DNA of 64,000 bases from Rhodobacter sp. (GCA_020250125.1 JADCEL010000017.1:1-64000), one strand, 5' to 3'; shown: positions 36,323 through 45,406, counted from the first letter of the stretch. The notes: a model not told the origin generated them from the letters alone. Numbers and translations: made by a program.

Positions 36323-36976
36323 ATGACGGATTTTGCCACGCGGCGCACGGTGATGGTCGATACCCAGGTCCGTCCGGCCGATGTCACCAAGTTTCCGGTG
36401 ATAAAGGCGCTGCTGTCGGTCCCGCGCGAAGCCTATGTGCCCCGCAGCCTGCGCGAGGCCGCCTATATCGGCGAGAATCTGGAGATTGCCCCGCGCCGCG
36501 TGGTGCTGGAGGCGCGCACCCTGGCCAAACTGCTTGATGCGCTGGACATCCAGCCGGACGAAATGGTGCTCGATCTGGGCTGCGGGCTTGGCTATTCGAC
36601 AGCCGTCATCGCGCGCCTTGCCGAGGCGGTGATCGCGGTGGAAGAAGATGCGGCCCTGGCCGCACAGGCCGAAAAGACCCTGGCATCCGAAGGCGTCGAC
36701 AATGCCGCCGTGATCACCGGGCCGCTGGCCCAGGGGGCCGCGAAACACGGCCCCTATGACGTGATCACCCTGCAGGGGGCCATCGAAACGCTGCCGCAGG
36801 CGCTTTCGGACCAGCTGAAAGAGGGCGGCCGCATCGGATGTGTGTTTATGGAAGGCGCGCTTGGTCTGGCCCGCGTCGGATACAAGGTTGACGGCGTGGT
36901 GACATGGCGCTTTGCCTTCAACGCGACGGCACCTGTGCTGCCGGGGTTTGACCTGCGGCGCGGGTTCGTGCTGTAA
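36323..36976 (+). CDS. pcm: Protein-L-isoaspartate O-methyltransferase family protein
   Basis: A 217-residue SAM-dependent methyltransferase. It has [20 protein letters not shown] and [13 protein letters not shown] at the start, and the SAM loop [16 protein letters not shown]. It is of the divergent alphaproteobacterial type often found just upstream of tolC, as here, and may not repair isoaspartate. The ATG at 36323 is preferred, and a GTG at 36311 is the alternative. tolC starts 23 bases after its stop, so the two are probably co-transcribed. Confidence 0.85.
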   Translation: MTDFATRRTVMVDTQVRPADVTKFPVIKALLSVPREAYVPRSLREAAYIGENLEIAPRRVVLEARTLAKLLDALDIQPDEMVLDLGCGLGYSTAVIARLAEAVIAVEEDAALAAQAEKTLASEGVDNAAVITGPLAQGAAKHGPYDVITLQGAIETLPQALSDQLKEGGRIGCVFMEGALGLARVGYKVDGVVTWRFAFNATAPVLPGFDLRRGFVL

Positions 36977-36999
36977 GCGGGAAAACAAAGAGGAATGGT

Positions 37000-38379
37000 A
37001 TGCTGAGAACGGCCCGCACCCTTGTTATGTCAGTGTCGCTGATCGTCGGTGCCGCGCTGCCGGTGTCGGCCGAAACCCTGGCCGATGCCCTGATCGCGGC
37101 CTATCGCAACAGCAACCTTCTGGCACAGAATCAGGCGGTTCTGCGCGCGGCGGATGAGGATGTGGCCCAGGCGGTGGCAACGCTGCGCCCGGTGGTCGCC
37201 TTTGTGGCCGACGGCCAGTACGGCTATTCCGAGCAGCTGCTCGGGTCCGGCCTGACCGTTGTCAATGAAGGGCTGTTTTCCAACCTGGCGCTGAGCGCGC
37301 AGATGATGGTGTTCGACTTTGGCCGCACGCAGCTTGCCATCGAGGCGGCCAAGGAAGCCGTGCTTGCCACGCGTGAGGCGCTGATTTCAGTGGAACAGCA
37401 GGTTCTGCTTGCCGCCGTCTCTGCCTTTGTCAACGTGCGCCTGCAACAGGAAATCGTCTCTTTGCGCGAAAACAACGTGCGGGTGATCGGCGAACAGCTG
37501 CGCGCGGCGCAGGACCGGTTCGAGGTGGGCGAAGTCACCCGTACCGATGTGGCCCAGGCCGAGGCGCGCCTGGCCCAGGCCCAGGCGAACCTGGTGGTGG
37601 CCCAGGGTGATCTGGCGATTGCGCGCGAGAACTACCGCGCCGCAACCGGCAACTATCCGGGCGCGCTGTCGGCCCCGCCCGCGCCGCCGCGCACCGCCGA
37701 CACGCTGGATGCGGCCCGGTCGGTGGCGCTGCGCACCCATCCGGCCATCCGGCAGGCGCAGCGCGAGGTCAAGGCGGCCGAACTGACCGTCGCCCGCGCC
37801 CGCGCAAACCTGAACCCCACGCTTTCCGCCCAGGCAAACCTTTCGGTTGATCAGGACGGGCTTCAGGAAAACGGCTTTGGCCTCAGCTTCAGACAGACGA
37901 TCTATTCGGGCGGCGCGCTTTCGTCGGCGCTGCGCCAGTCGATGGCGAACCGGGATGCAAGTCTTGCCGGGCTTAAACAGCGCGGCGTCGAGGTGGCCGA
38001 GAATGTCGGCACGGTCTGGAGCAATCTTGACGTCGCCGATGCCAGCATCACCGCCACCGAACAGCAGATTGCGGCCGCCCAGATCGCCTTTGACGGTGTG
38101 CGCGAAGAGGCAAGCCTTGGCGCACGCACCACCCTTGATGTGCTGGATGCCGAACAGGATCTGCTCGATGCCCGTGCTGCGCGCCTGTCGGCGCTGGCGC
38201 AGCGCTACATCGGCATCTATCAGCTTCTGTCGTCGATGGGCCTGTTGACGGTGGACCATCTGGAACTTGGCATCCCCACCTTTGATCCGGCAGCCTATTA
38301 CAATGCCGTGCGCCGGGCGCCGACAAGCATCCAGGGACAAAAGCTTGACCGCATCATGAAGTCGGTGGGGAACGACTGA
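37000..38379 (+). CDS. tolC: TolC-family outer membrane protein
   Basis: A 459-residue outer membrane channel for type I secretion and drug efflux. The signal peptide is about residues 1-24 (cleavage after PVSA). Two repeats of the TolC coiled-coil/beta-strand unit follow, with ETLADALIAAYRNSNLLAQN at the start, EVTRTDVAQAEARLAQAQAN in the first half and ARTTLDVLDAEQDLLDARA in the second. AGAGGAA precedes the start. No inner-membrane partner is adjacent, so it is likely shared by several exporters. Confidence 0.93.
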   Translation: MLRTARTLVMSVSLIVGAALPVSAETLADALIAAYRNSNLLAQNQAVLRAADEDVAQAVATLRPVVAFVADGQYGYSEQLLGSGLTVVNEGLFSNLALSAQMMVFDFGRTQLAIEAAKEAVLATREALISVEQQVLLAAVSAFVNVRLQQEIVSLRENNVRVIGEQLRAAQDRFEVGEVTRTDVAQAEARLAQAQANLVVAQGDLAIARENYRAATGNYPGALSAPPAPPRTADTLDAARSVALRTHPAIRQAQREVKAAELTVARARANLNPTLSAQANLSVDQDGLQENGFGLSFRQTIYSGGALSSALRQSMANRDASLAGLKQRGVEVAENVGTVWSNLDVADASITATEQQIAAAQIAFDGVREEASLGARTTLDVLDAEQDLLDARAARLSALAQRYIGIYQLLSSMGLLTVDHLELGIPTFDPAAYYNAVRRAPTSIQGQKLDRIMKSVGND

Positions 38380-38499
38380 CCTTGGCAGGGTCGGCCCCCG
38401 CTGCGGGCGGCCCCCGGCGCGACCGGTTCTTGCCGGATGACATGGCGGGCGGTAGCATTCGGCCTGTGTGGCGGTAAACGGGTGACAAGGGGTAGGCCG

Positions 38500-39624
38500 A
38501 TGTCGGGGTCGATGTCAAAATCGGAAATCGAGGATGTCCTTTCCTCGATCCGGCGTCTTGTGACCGAAGAGCAATTGCAGCAGCAGCGGCCCGCCGCCCG
38601 GTCTTCCGACAAGCTTGTCCTGACACCCGCATTGCGCATCGATCCCGCCCTTTCAGATGTCCGGCAGCCGCCACAGGCCGCAGAGCCCCTGTCGCCGGTC
38701 GCGGAACCGAAGGTGGACCTGGCGGCGTCGGCAGCGCATCAGGCGGCTGCGGCGCTTGAAGCGGCCCTGATGGGACACCGCGATGACTGGGAACCTGAGG
38801 GAACCGAACCGGTGCCTTCCCTGCGGTCCTCCATCGATTGGGATTTTCCGGATGGTGACGATGCTGCGGATATGACCGGCCCGGCAAGCCCCGCCCCGGC
38901 GGTTGAGGATTTCGCTGATCACCGGCCCATCCCTGCCGAACCGCCCATCCCGGCCGAACCGCCCATCCCGGCCGAACCGCTTGCCCTTGCCGAAGCGCCC
39001 GCCCTTGCCGAACCGCCCGCCCTTGCCGAACCGCCCGCCCTTGCCGAACCGCCCGTCCCGGCCGAAGCGCCCGCCGCCATGGCCGTGGACAGCGCGCCCG
39101 AGGATGACATCTATTGGGACGATTATCTGGCCGTTCACCGGTCCATGCCGCTTCTGGCGGCAGAGCAGGCAGAGTCCTGGCATCCGGTGCCGGACCCTGT
39201 GGCAGAGCCGCCCGCCGGTCTGTCCGGGTCTTCCGGGATCGCCGACGCGCCGCCTGGCCTGGCGGCCGCTGAGACCGGGCCGGAACCTGCGCCAGAGGCA
39301 GAGGGCCTGCCACAAACGGTACCGCCGCTGCCCGCCGAGGCCCTGGACACAACAGGGCAGGGGGACGGTGACCAGCCCGCCGCCCTGCCGTCTGGCCAGT
39401 CGGCCGGGGCGGATGTGTTGGGCAGGCCGCCGGATGACGGGCCGACAGGTGCGGCGATGCAGGACGCTGCGCCCGGCACCGATGACGCGCTGCTGCGTGA
39501 TCTGATCCGGGATGTTCTGCGCGAAGAATTGCAGGGCGACCTCGGTCAGCGCATCACCCGCAATATCCGCAAGCTGGTGCGCGCGGAACTGGCCCGCGCC
39601 CTGACGGTTCGGGACCTGACCTGA
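38500..39624 (+). CDS. DUF2497/PopZ-like protein
   Basis: A 374-residue acidic protein. The N terminus, MSKSEIEDVLSSIRRLVTEE, and the C terminus, LLRDLIRDVLREELQGDLG followed by an amphipathic helix (ITRNIRKLVRAELARAL), match the DUF2497 family, which includes the polar organising protein PopZ. The long middle is disordered, rich in Pro, Ala and Glu, and contains an eight-copy six-residue repeat. This is the normal PopZ plan of short helix, acidic-proline linker and assembly helices. A pole-organising role is inferred. Confidence 0.8.
   Translation: MSGSMSKSEIEDVLSSIRRLVTEEQLQQQRPAARSSDKLVLTPALRIDPALSDVRQPPQAAEPLSPVAEPKVDLAASAAHQAAAALEAALMGHRDDWEPEGTEPVPSLRSSIDWDFPDGDDAADMTGPASPAPAVEDFADHRPIPAEPPIPAEPPIPAEPLALAEAPALAEPPALAEPPALAEPPVPAEAPAAMAVDSAPEDDIYWDDYLAVHRSMPLLAAEQAESWHPVPDPVAEPPAGLSGSSGIADAPPGLAAAETGPEPAPEAEGLPQTVPPLPAEALDTTGQGDGDQPAALPSGQSAGADVLGRPPDDGPTGAAMQDAAPGTDDALLRDLIRDVLREELQGDLGQRITRNIRKLVRAELARALTVRDLT
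38926..39069 (+). repeat. Eight-copy 18-base tandem repeat within the DUF2497 gene
   Basis: The units encode P-[IVA]-[PL]-A-E-[PA] and read CCCATCCCGGCCGAACCG or CCCGCCCTTGCCGAACCG. Two sub-families of units (PIPAEP and PALAEP) are grouped, with mixed units at the borders, which suggests recent slippage or unequal recombination. Copy number is likely to vary between strains. Confidence 0.85.
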
Positions 39625-39679
39625 TCCGGCACGGCCTTGGTGCAGGGCCGCGCGACATCATCCACCCGTCGGCCCACAA

Positions 39680-39713
39680 ATGCACAACGCGCCCCGGGGG
39701 GCGCGTTGTGCAT
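39680..39713. terminator. Long hairpin terminator between convergent genes
   Basis: A perfect 16-base-pair stem starting ATGCACAACGCGCCCC, centred on two G bases, lies between the DUF2497 gene (plus) and the DUF6280 gene (minus). It can serve both directions. Two direct copies of GCATGTCACAC follow it. Confidence 0.75.
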
Positions 39714-39746
39714 GTCACACTTTGCATGTCACACAAGGGACCGGTA

Positions 39747-40073
39747 TCAGGCCGCTTCGGCCCGGTCCAGTTCCATCGCATGGCGACGCTCGCTTTCCTC
39801 ACGCGACAGCGCAACCGACGTGCGCACGCCCTTGCTGACGAATGCCATCAAACCCTTCACGACCCGCTCGTTCGGATCGATCCCTGCGCAGGACAGCACT
39901 TCGCGCCCGTCCCGCGATCTTGCCCAGCGGGCGATCTGCTCGGGGCCGTTGGCGTATTTCTTGTCATCCGCAATGGCATCATCCAGGGCGGCCAGCACCA
40001 CGGCTGCAAACAGCTTGCGTGCCCGCTGCCCCTGCTCGTAGTTGAAAGCGGTACTGTCAACGAAATCGACCAT
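39747..40073 (-). CDS. DUF6280 family protein
   Basis: A 108-residue cytoplasmic protein conserved in Rhodobacterales: VDFVDSTAFNYEQGQRARKL at the start, then KKYANGPEQIARWARSRDGR and SCAGIDPNERVV. Function unknown. The start at 40073 has AGGAAGAAGGA upstream. The frame continues to 40169, but that extension is basic and unlike the family. Confidence 0.8.
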   Translation of the reverse strand: MVDFVDSTAFNYEQGQRARKLFAAVVLAALDDAIADDKKYANGPEQIARWARSRDGREVLSCAGIDPNERVVKGLMAFVSKGVRTSVALSREESERRHAMELDRAEAA

Positions 40074-40286
40074 CTCGTCGTCCTTCTTCCTGCTCTTGTC
40101 TTTTGCGCGTTCTGCCGAATATGACCGCTGGTGCCTGATTCGGTGTTTACACTTTGGAATGACTGTCATGCGTTCCTAGCATGGCTTTTCCAAAACACCT
40201 ACAGCATTTGGTCGGCTTGTGCGCGGATCACCGCCCATATATAGGCCCCGCCAGGACCCCTGCAACCTTTTGTCAAGGTTTTGCCC

Positions 40287-40850
40287 ATGCCCAAGATCAA
40301 TGGCAACGAAATCCGGCCCGGCTTCATCCTGGAACACGACAACGGTCTTTGGGCGGCGGTGAAGGTCGCTCATGTCAAGCCCGGCAAGGGCGGGGCCTTT
40401 GCCCAGGTCGAGCTGAAGAACCTGCGCGACGGGCGCAAGCTGAACGAACGCTTCCGCTCCGAAGACAAGGTGGAACAGGTCCGGCTGGACAACAAGGACC
40501 AGCAGTTTCTGTACGAAACCGAAGGCCGCCTGGTGTTCATGGATGGCGAAACCTATGAACAGGCGGAAATCGATGCCGAACTGCTTGGCGACCGCCGTCC
40601 CTTCCTGCAGGATGGCATGACGGCCACGGTCGAATACCATGGCGAGGAAGCCCTGTCGGTGCGGCTGCCGCAGAAGGTCAAATGCCGGATCGTGGAAACA
40701 GAGCCTGTGGTCCGTGGCCAGACCGCCGCCAACAGCTTCAAGCCGGCGATCCTTGACAATGGCGTGCGCATCATGGTCCCGCCCTTTGTCGGCCAGGACG
40801 AGGAAATCTGGGTTCACACCGAATTGATGGAATATTCCGAACGGGCCTGA
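40287..40850 (+). CDS. efp: Elongation factor P
   Basis: A 187-residue translation factor that relieves stalling at polyproline. [20 protein letters not shown] at the start, then the loop [20 protein letters not shown], with Lys 33-36 as the possible modification site, and the C-terminal signature region [20 protein letters not shown]. The start at 40287 is set by AAGG at 40275-40278. It is divergent from the DUF6280 gene. Confidence 0.96.
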   Translation: MPKINGNEIRPGFILEHDNGLWAAVKVAHVKPGKGGAFAQVELKNLRDGRKLNERFRSEDKVEQVRLDNKDQQFLYETEGRLVFMDGETYEQAEIDAELLGDRRPFLQDGMTATVEYHGEEALSVRLPQKVKCRIVETEPVVRGQTAANSFKPAILDNGVRIMVPPFVGQDEEIWVHTELMEYSERA

Positions 40851-41201
40851 TGGCGGGCGGATCGGTCTGCGGACCGCCGGACTGCGGTTTGTGCTTTTGG
40901 CCAGACAAGCAAACTGGTTGGGGGATGGTCGTCTGTCATCTGCCTGATCGGGCAGGCTGCACGCCCGTTTGCCTGCGGTACAAGGCGTTTGCTGTTGCTT
41001 CGCCGGTCCGCCCGGAAGCCTGTTGAAACAAACACTCACGGATTTGCCGGCATCGGGTTGAACCTGGCGTGGCGATGACACCTCCGGCATTATCGGCTGG
41101 CATTCGGGGAACGCCAATTCTATGGAAGTCTACTGATGTATAGTAAATTTCGCTAGACTCCGCTATACATTCGCAGACGTAAGACGGCATCAGGAAACAC
41201 A
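40851..41201. other. Intergenic region before the AAA ATPase
   Basis: I see no gene here. The first part is ordinary GC-rich sequence. From about 41120 it becomes AT-rich and contains the inverted repeat at 41136-41170 and the AGGAAA ribosome site of the next gene. The base composition change suggests the ATPase gene and its promoter came in from elsewhere. Confidence 0.5.
41136..41170. promoter_or_regulatory. Inverted repeat upstream of the AAA ATPase gene
   Basis: ATGTATAG at 41136-41143 is matched by CTATACAT at 41163-41170, a perfect 8-base inverted repeat with a 19-base AT-rich spacer, 31 bases before the GTG start. It is well placed to be an operator overlapping the promoter. Confidence 0.45.
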
Positions 41202-42365
41202 GTGGACTTCGTCAGAAACCCATTCGCGCCAAGCGCGGGCAGCAGACCGCCGGAACTTGCCGGTCGGGACGCCATACTTGAAATCGCACGGACTTCATGC
41301 CGCCGCGCTGTCGAAGGCAGAAATGCCCGGTCGCTCATGCTGCTGGGGCTAAGGGGGATGGGAAAGACAGTCCTTCTTAATGAAATCAAGAAGATAGCGG
41401 AAGCAGAAGGGCTAACGGTTTCGAAAGTCGAGGCCCCCGAAGGAGAAAGCCTGGCACGCCTGCTTTATCCCGAAATGCGGAAAGTCTTGCGATCTCTTTC
41501 CGGCGTAGAGGCGGCAAGACAGATTGCCTCGCGTGGTCTCAGGGGGCTGCGCAACTTCGCCGCACTGTTTAGAATTGCTGTCGCAGGCGTGGACATTGGC
41601 GTTGAACCAGAGCCTGGCCTCGCCGACACGGGCGATCTTCAGTACGACCTTCCTGACCTGTTCAGAATGATCGGCGGTGCAGCCCAAGCTGCTGACAAAG
41701 GCTGGATTCTTCTTATCGACGAAGTGCAGTACCTCTCCGGGGCGGATTTGTCGGCCTTGATCGTGGCGCTTCACGCAATGTCACAAGAGCGGCTGCCTGT
41801 CCTGTTGGCGGGTGCAGGATTGCCTCAGGTTGCCCGGCTGGCAGGCGAAGCCAAATCATACGCGGAACGTCTTTTCCTGTACCAGACAGTGGGCGCGCTG
41901 GACCCTGCTTCTGCAATGCAGGCCATTCAGAAACCCATCATCGAGGAAGAAGCGTCGATCGATCCCGAGGCGCTGCGGTCCATCGTCGACCGAACTCAGG
42001 GATATCCCTTCTTCCTTCAGGAATGGGCGTCAGTTGTCTGGAACAACGCTCCGGGCCCCGGAATCACTCTGGCGGACGTTGATTTGTCTTATGGCGAAAC
42101 GCTTGCATTGCTGGATGACGGATTCTTCAAGGTCCGGATTGACCGTCTGACGAAGGGAGAGGTGCAGTTCGTGAAGGCCATGTCTGAGCTTGGTGATGGG
42201 CCTTACGCCATGAGTGACATTGCCAGATCGATGGGGCGAAAGCTCCAGTCCCTTGGCCCGTTAAGGGCAAGCATCATTGCCAAGGCAATGATTTACAGCA
42301 CAGACCACGGCTATCTGGACTTCACCGTTCCGCTGTTTGCAGACTTCATCCGTCGCCGGAAGTGA
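41202..42365 (+). CDS. AAA-family ATP-binding protein, accessory
   Basis: A 387-residue P-loop ATPase with Walker A MLLGLRGMGKTVLLNEI (about residue 48) and Walker B GWILLIDEVQYLSGADL (about 167), followed by a helical lid and a C-terminal winged-helix-like region (EVQFVKAMSELGDGPYAMSD, then IARSMGR). The plan is that of stand-alone STAND/Orc1-like ATPases that often accompany toxin or defence genes. Start GTG at 41202 with AGGAAA. Codon use is less GC-biased than in neighbours (frequent AAG/GAA and T-ending codons), which suggests horizontal origin. It stands alone between efp and ygfZ. Function unknown. Confidence 0.8.
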   Translation: MDFVRNPFAPSAGSRPPELAGRDAILEIARTSCRRAVEGRNARSLMLLGLRGMGKTVLLNEIKKIAEAEGLTVSKVEAPEGESLARLLYPEMRKVLRSLSGVEAARQIASRGLRGLRNFAALFRIAVAGVDIGVEPEPGLADTGDLQYDLPDLFRMIGGAAQAADKGWILLIDEVQYLSGADLSALIVALHAMSQERLPVLLAGAGLPQVARLAGEAKSYAERLFLYQTVGALDPASAMQAIQKPIIEEEASIDPEALRSIVDRTQGYPFFLQEWASVVWNNAPGPGITLADVDLSYGETLALLDDGFFKVRIDRLTKGEVQFVKAMSELGDGPYAMSDIARSMGRKLQSLGPLRASIIAKAMIYSTDHGYLDFTVPLFADFIRRRK

Positions 42366-42459
42366 ACGAATGCGCGCAAGGAAGCGCAGAGTCCGGCAGC
42401 GGGGCATTGTTCAGGATGACTCATGCGCACCGCCCGCCAAGGGCAACGGACAATCGCGT

Positions 42460-43221
42460 TCAATCGTCCAGCCAGACCTGCGCCTGACCCGCCCGCATGG
42501 CCTCTGCCGCGCGGTCGAAACGCAGATGCGCCAGTGCCAGGTCACCGGATCGGGTGAAGAGCCGCCCCGCAGGGCGGTCCCCCGCCACAATCCCGTCGCC
42601 CGGGCCGACCTCGCCCTGCACCCGCACGCGGACCAGACCCTTGCGCAGGTCGGTCTTGTGCTTCATCCGCGCGGTCACTTCCTGGCCCACATAGCAGCCC
42701 TTGCGGAAATCGACGCCATGCAGCGCCTCGAACCCGGCTTCCAGGATAAAGGTCTCGTCCGGGATCAATTCGATCCCGGTTTCGGGAATGACATGGGCAA
42801 CGCGGATCGCGTCCCAGTCGATGGCCGGATCGGCCCCTTCCGGCCCGCCATAGCGGCGCCAGCCCAGGGCGGCGTGGCGCGGATCGGCCAGGGCACCCGG
42901 CGGCGGCGCCCCAAGGCCCCGCGCGACGGTCAGCGTCACCGGCGCAAACTGCACATCGGCGCGCAGCCGGTACATCGCAAGACGCTTCAGCAGGCCGGGT
43001 GCGAAGCTGTCCTTAACATCGATCAGCCATCGGCCACCCGTGCTGACCACCAGAAAATCAACCAGGTACTTGCCCTGCGGCGTCAGCAGGGCAGTCCAGA
43101 CAATGCCATCGCCCGCACCAAGGGGGCGCAGATCGTTGGTCACCAGACCCTGCAGAAAGCCGGGCGCATCCGCCCCTGACAGGCCGATCAGCGCCCTGTT
43201 GTCCGTCCGTTCGCCGTCCAT
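42460..43221 (-). CDS. ygfZ: Folate-binding protein YgfZ
   Basis: A 253-residue GcvT-like protein that helps repair or assemble iron-sulfur enzymes using tetrahydrofolate. The family signature KGCYVGQEVTARMKHK, with its conserved cysteine, is at about residues 180-195. ALIGLSGADAPGFLQGLVTN starts the protein. It is in the normal length range. It converges with the AAA ATPase gene. Confidence 0.92.
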   Translation of the reverse strand: MDGERTDNRALIGLSGADAPGFLQGLVTNDLRPLGAGDGIVWTALLTPQGKYLVDFLVVSTGGRWLIDVKDSFAPGLLKRLAMYRLRADVQFAPVTLTVARGLGAPPPGALADPRHAALGWRRYGGPEGADPAIDWDAIRVAHVIPETGIELIPDETFILEAGFEALHGVDFRKGCYVGQEVTARMKHKTDLRKGLVRVRVQGEVGPGDGIVAGDRPAGRLFTRSGDLALAHLRFDRAAEAMRAGQAQVWLDD

Positions 43222-44222
43222 CCCATCCCCCTGCCTTGTTACAGGATACAGGCATCTGCGCCAGTCACAACGGGGGCCGGTTGACCCTGCCGGACCGCCG
43301 CCCCCGCCCTGTTCGCCACCGCCGCAGCCAACACTGCGGTCGCGGACGGCAAGGCGCGCACATCGGTTATACAGACCTCACCCGGCCTGATGAAGGATGA
43401 TCCGATCGCCATCGGAATGCTGCCCGGCAAACCGCCTGACACGCTTGTCGGCACCCATGTTCTGACGCGCTCCCGCAAAGTCCGGGGCGCTTCATGTCGG
43501 GCCTTCCGCGAAAGAGCGGCTGCGGGCAACTGGAAAGATCGCGATGCCGCGCGCGAAGCGCAACACCCGGAATTGCCCGAGCATCGACCTGCATTCCTGG
43601 CGACATGTGCGCCGGAAACCGCCGCATGGACGGGCGATGCCTGACGGACGAACATTCCGGTGCGCTGGCGTCAGCTGTCCCGGCCTTCCAGGGGGTCGAG
43701 GCGAACGAACCAAAGGGCGCAAGAGGAATTCCGGGTGGCGAAGATACCTCGCCTGTGCAAGCGCGCCGCTGATCCGATGCGCCCGAAGAAGAGCCGATAC
43801 CGATCCGGCTGTCCTTACGGCCGTGTCGTCGACCCGCTGATCGATGGTGGAGCCGGAGATCTGCACCGGCAGGAAAACACCGCCACCTCGCGGCGCATCA
43901 GGCGTTTGACCCGTGGCGGGGGAAAGGCGGGGGTCCTTCACCCATCTGAAAATCAGGTTGCCCTTCATCGCGCAGCAACGTGCAACCTGCGCGACAGACA
44001 CGCCCGCTGCCAAAGCCTGCGCACAGATCAACCCCTTCTCCTGGTCAGACCTGAGCCGCTTCTTCTGCCCCGTCTTGCCCGCCTTGGAGGGCCTCAAGAT
44101 GCCCACTCTCGACGCTGGACACTGTCCGCCGCAGGTCCCGCCCGTCACAGCGGGGACAACGGACAGAGACGCATCCGCCAGAGGCCGGTCGGGACGAAGG
44201 ACGGATTCCGGCTCTGATGCTC
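43222..44222. other. Gene-poor kilobase with IS66-type remnant
   Basis: Apart from the transposition-gene remnant at 43855-44125 I find no protein family here on either strand. The minus frame 43239-43655 and plus frame 43390-43644 are open but show no recognisable motifs. The stretch separates core sequence (ygfZ) from the catabolic cluster and looks like a scar of past insertions. Confidence 0.5.
43855..44125 (-). pseudogene. Remnant of an IS66-type TnpA gene
   Basis: On the minus strand, SVESGHLEALQGGQ is followed, after a frameshift near 44075, by KKRLRSDQEKGLICAQALAA, then GVSVAQVARCCAMKGNLIFR, WVKDPRL and GGGVFLPVQISG. These match successive blocks of the IS66-family helix-turn-helix accessory protein TnpA (approximately 120 residues). 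Conserved positions are altered (RRYAMNANLIF is the usual form). No tnpB or tnpC is visible. Confidence 0.65.
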
Positions 44223-45320
44223 CTAAGTCCTGCGTGGAACCCCGGAGACCTGAACCCGCATCCGTTCCAGCACATCCATCCCCATCTGTAAAAACAGATT
44301 CAGCAAGTCGATGGGCACCCAGTTTTCCCGGATCAGGCCTTCGTGGTGCAGGTAAAAGTCCATGACCCGCATGAAGACGGGCTTTGCGGTTGCCGGCAGT
44401 CCGCAGAACCCAGCCCCCGAATGCATGGCATAGACGGAAGGCCAGCCGCCCGTCACGGAATAGGGGCCATCCCCGATGCGGATGTAGTGGCCTGCGCCAT
44501 TGCGGGCGCGTTCGGCCATCACCGCGTCAAAGCTACCCTGCGGGCGATGGAATGCAATGCGGAATGGCAGTTGATGGCCGTCAACGAATCCCTCCAGGCT
44601 GCGGGTCGTGCCGATGCCGGCCGGGCCATACCACATCATCTTCGGGTGCCAGTGGTCGCGCTGCGGCATGGCGATCAGCGCCTCACGGGACAGGCTGCCC
44701 CGGTCGTCGAATTCGGCCAGTGACTTGTGCATGCGCAGGGTCTGTTCAAGGCTGTCGCGGCCCTGCATCGGGTCGGAGGGGGCAAGGCGAAGCCCGTCAG
44801 CCGTCAGCGGACCGGGCCACATCCCCTCGACCCCCAGGGATGGCGCCAAGGGCCAGACGCCAGCCTGACGCATGACATCAAGGACATCCCACAGAAGGCT
44901 GGCCTGCACGACCCGTCCGTCACTGCCGATCTGCCAAACCTCGCCAGAGCGCAGCCAGACTGTCTTGCCTGTCGCCGGAATGCCCAGCCAATCCCGCTTC
45001 ATCGTGCCGCAGTAATGGCCAGAGGTGGCGATAAAGGTCTTTCCCTGATACCGTCCCGCCACCAGAATGGCGTCTCTGCGTTCAAGGTCCGGAAAGGCCG
45101 CAAAGAGCGGTGACCAGATACGGGCTGCCGCTGCCGCCGACCCCCGCATTCCGTTCATCGGATGCGCCGCGCGCCATTCGCAATCGGGCGCTGCAAGTGT
45201 GTCAAGTGCCAAAGGAAGCCGCGCTTCTCCGGCCTCTGCCAGGAAGGCCAGCCTTTGCTGGACCTCACGGCGAAGCCGTTCGTCCGGAGTCGCCCCGGCA
45301 TCGAATCCGTCGCTCAGCAT
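44223..45320 (-). CDS. Double NTF2/SnoaL-like domain protein A
   Basis: A 365-residue soluble protein with two NTF2-fold (SnoaL-like) domains, about 15-160 and 200-360. The first has RLPLALDTLAAPDCEWRAAH, PDLERRDAILVAGRYQG and FIATSGHYCGTM. The second begins with HWHPKMMWYGPAGIGTTRSL and ends YLHHEGLIRENWVPIDLLNL. The H-P-x-x-x-W-Y-G-P-x-G-I-G stretch is shared with two proteins of the divergent operon. NTF2-fold enzymes include isomerases, dehydratases, aldol cyclases and lyases. The reaction is unknown. AAGGAAAG precedes the start. It is divergent from the transporter operon, with the paired operator in between. Confidence 0.8.
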   Translation of the reverse strand: MLSDGFDAGATPDERLRREVQQRLAFLAEAGEARLPLALDTLAAPDCEWRAAHPMNGMRGSAAAAARIWSPLFAAFPDLERRDAILVAGRYQGKTFIATSGHYCGTMKRDWLGIPATGKTVWLRSGEVWQIGSDGRVVQASLLWDVLDVMRQAGVWPLAPSLGVEGMWPGPLTADGLRLAPSDPMQGRDSLEQTLRMHKSLAEFDDRGSLSREALIAMPQRDHWHPKMMWYGPAGIGTTRSLEGFVDGHQLPFRIAFHRPQGSFDAVMAERARNGAGHYIRIGDGPYSVTGGWPSVYAMHSGAGFCGLPATAKPVFMRVMDFYLHHEGLIRENWVPIDLLNLFLQMGMDVLERMRVQVSGVPRRT

Positions 45321-45367
45321 GGGGGCTTTCCTTTGATGTCCGAACCTTTGTTCTTGATGACGGAATC

Positions 45368-45406
45368 TGCAAGCGTATGCAAGATAGGTGTTGCATACGC
45401 TTGCAA
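45368..45406. promoter_or_regulatory. Paired LacI-type operator between divergent transcripts
   Basis: TGCAAGCGTATGCAA at 45368-45382 and TTGCATACGCTTGCAA at 45391-45406 are reverse complements of each other over 14 bases. Each copy is itself near-palindromic around a central CG, the hallmark of LacI/GalR operators. Centres are 24 bases apart. The site lies between gene A and the binding-protein gene, so the LacI-type protein encoded at 53954 very likely controls both directions from here. Confidence 0.8.

Noticed and set aside
38926-39069. Tandem repeats considered as a CRISPR array or noncoding satellite
   Set aside because: Units are contiguous with no spacers, stay in frame and encode part of an intact DUF2497 protein.
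43239-43655. A minus-strand open frame of 138 codons between ygfZ and the IS66 remnant
   Set aside because: No recognisable motif, no good ribosome site, and arginine/alanine-rich composition. I could not support it as tnpB or any other gene.
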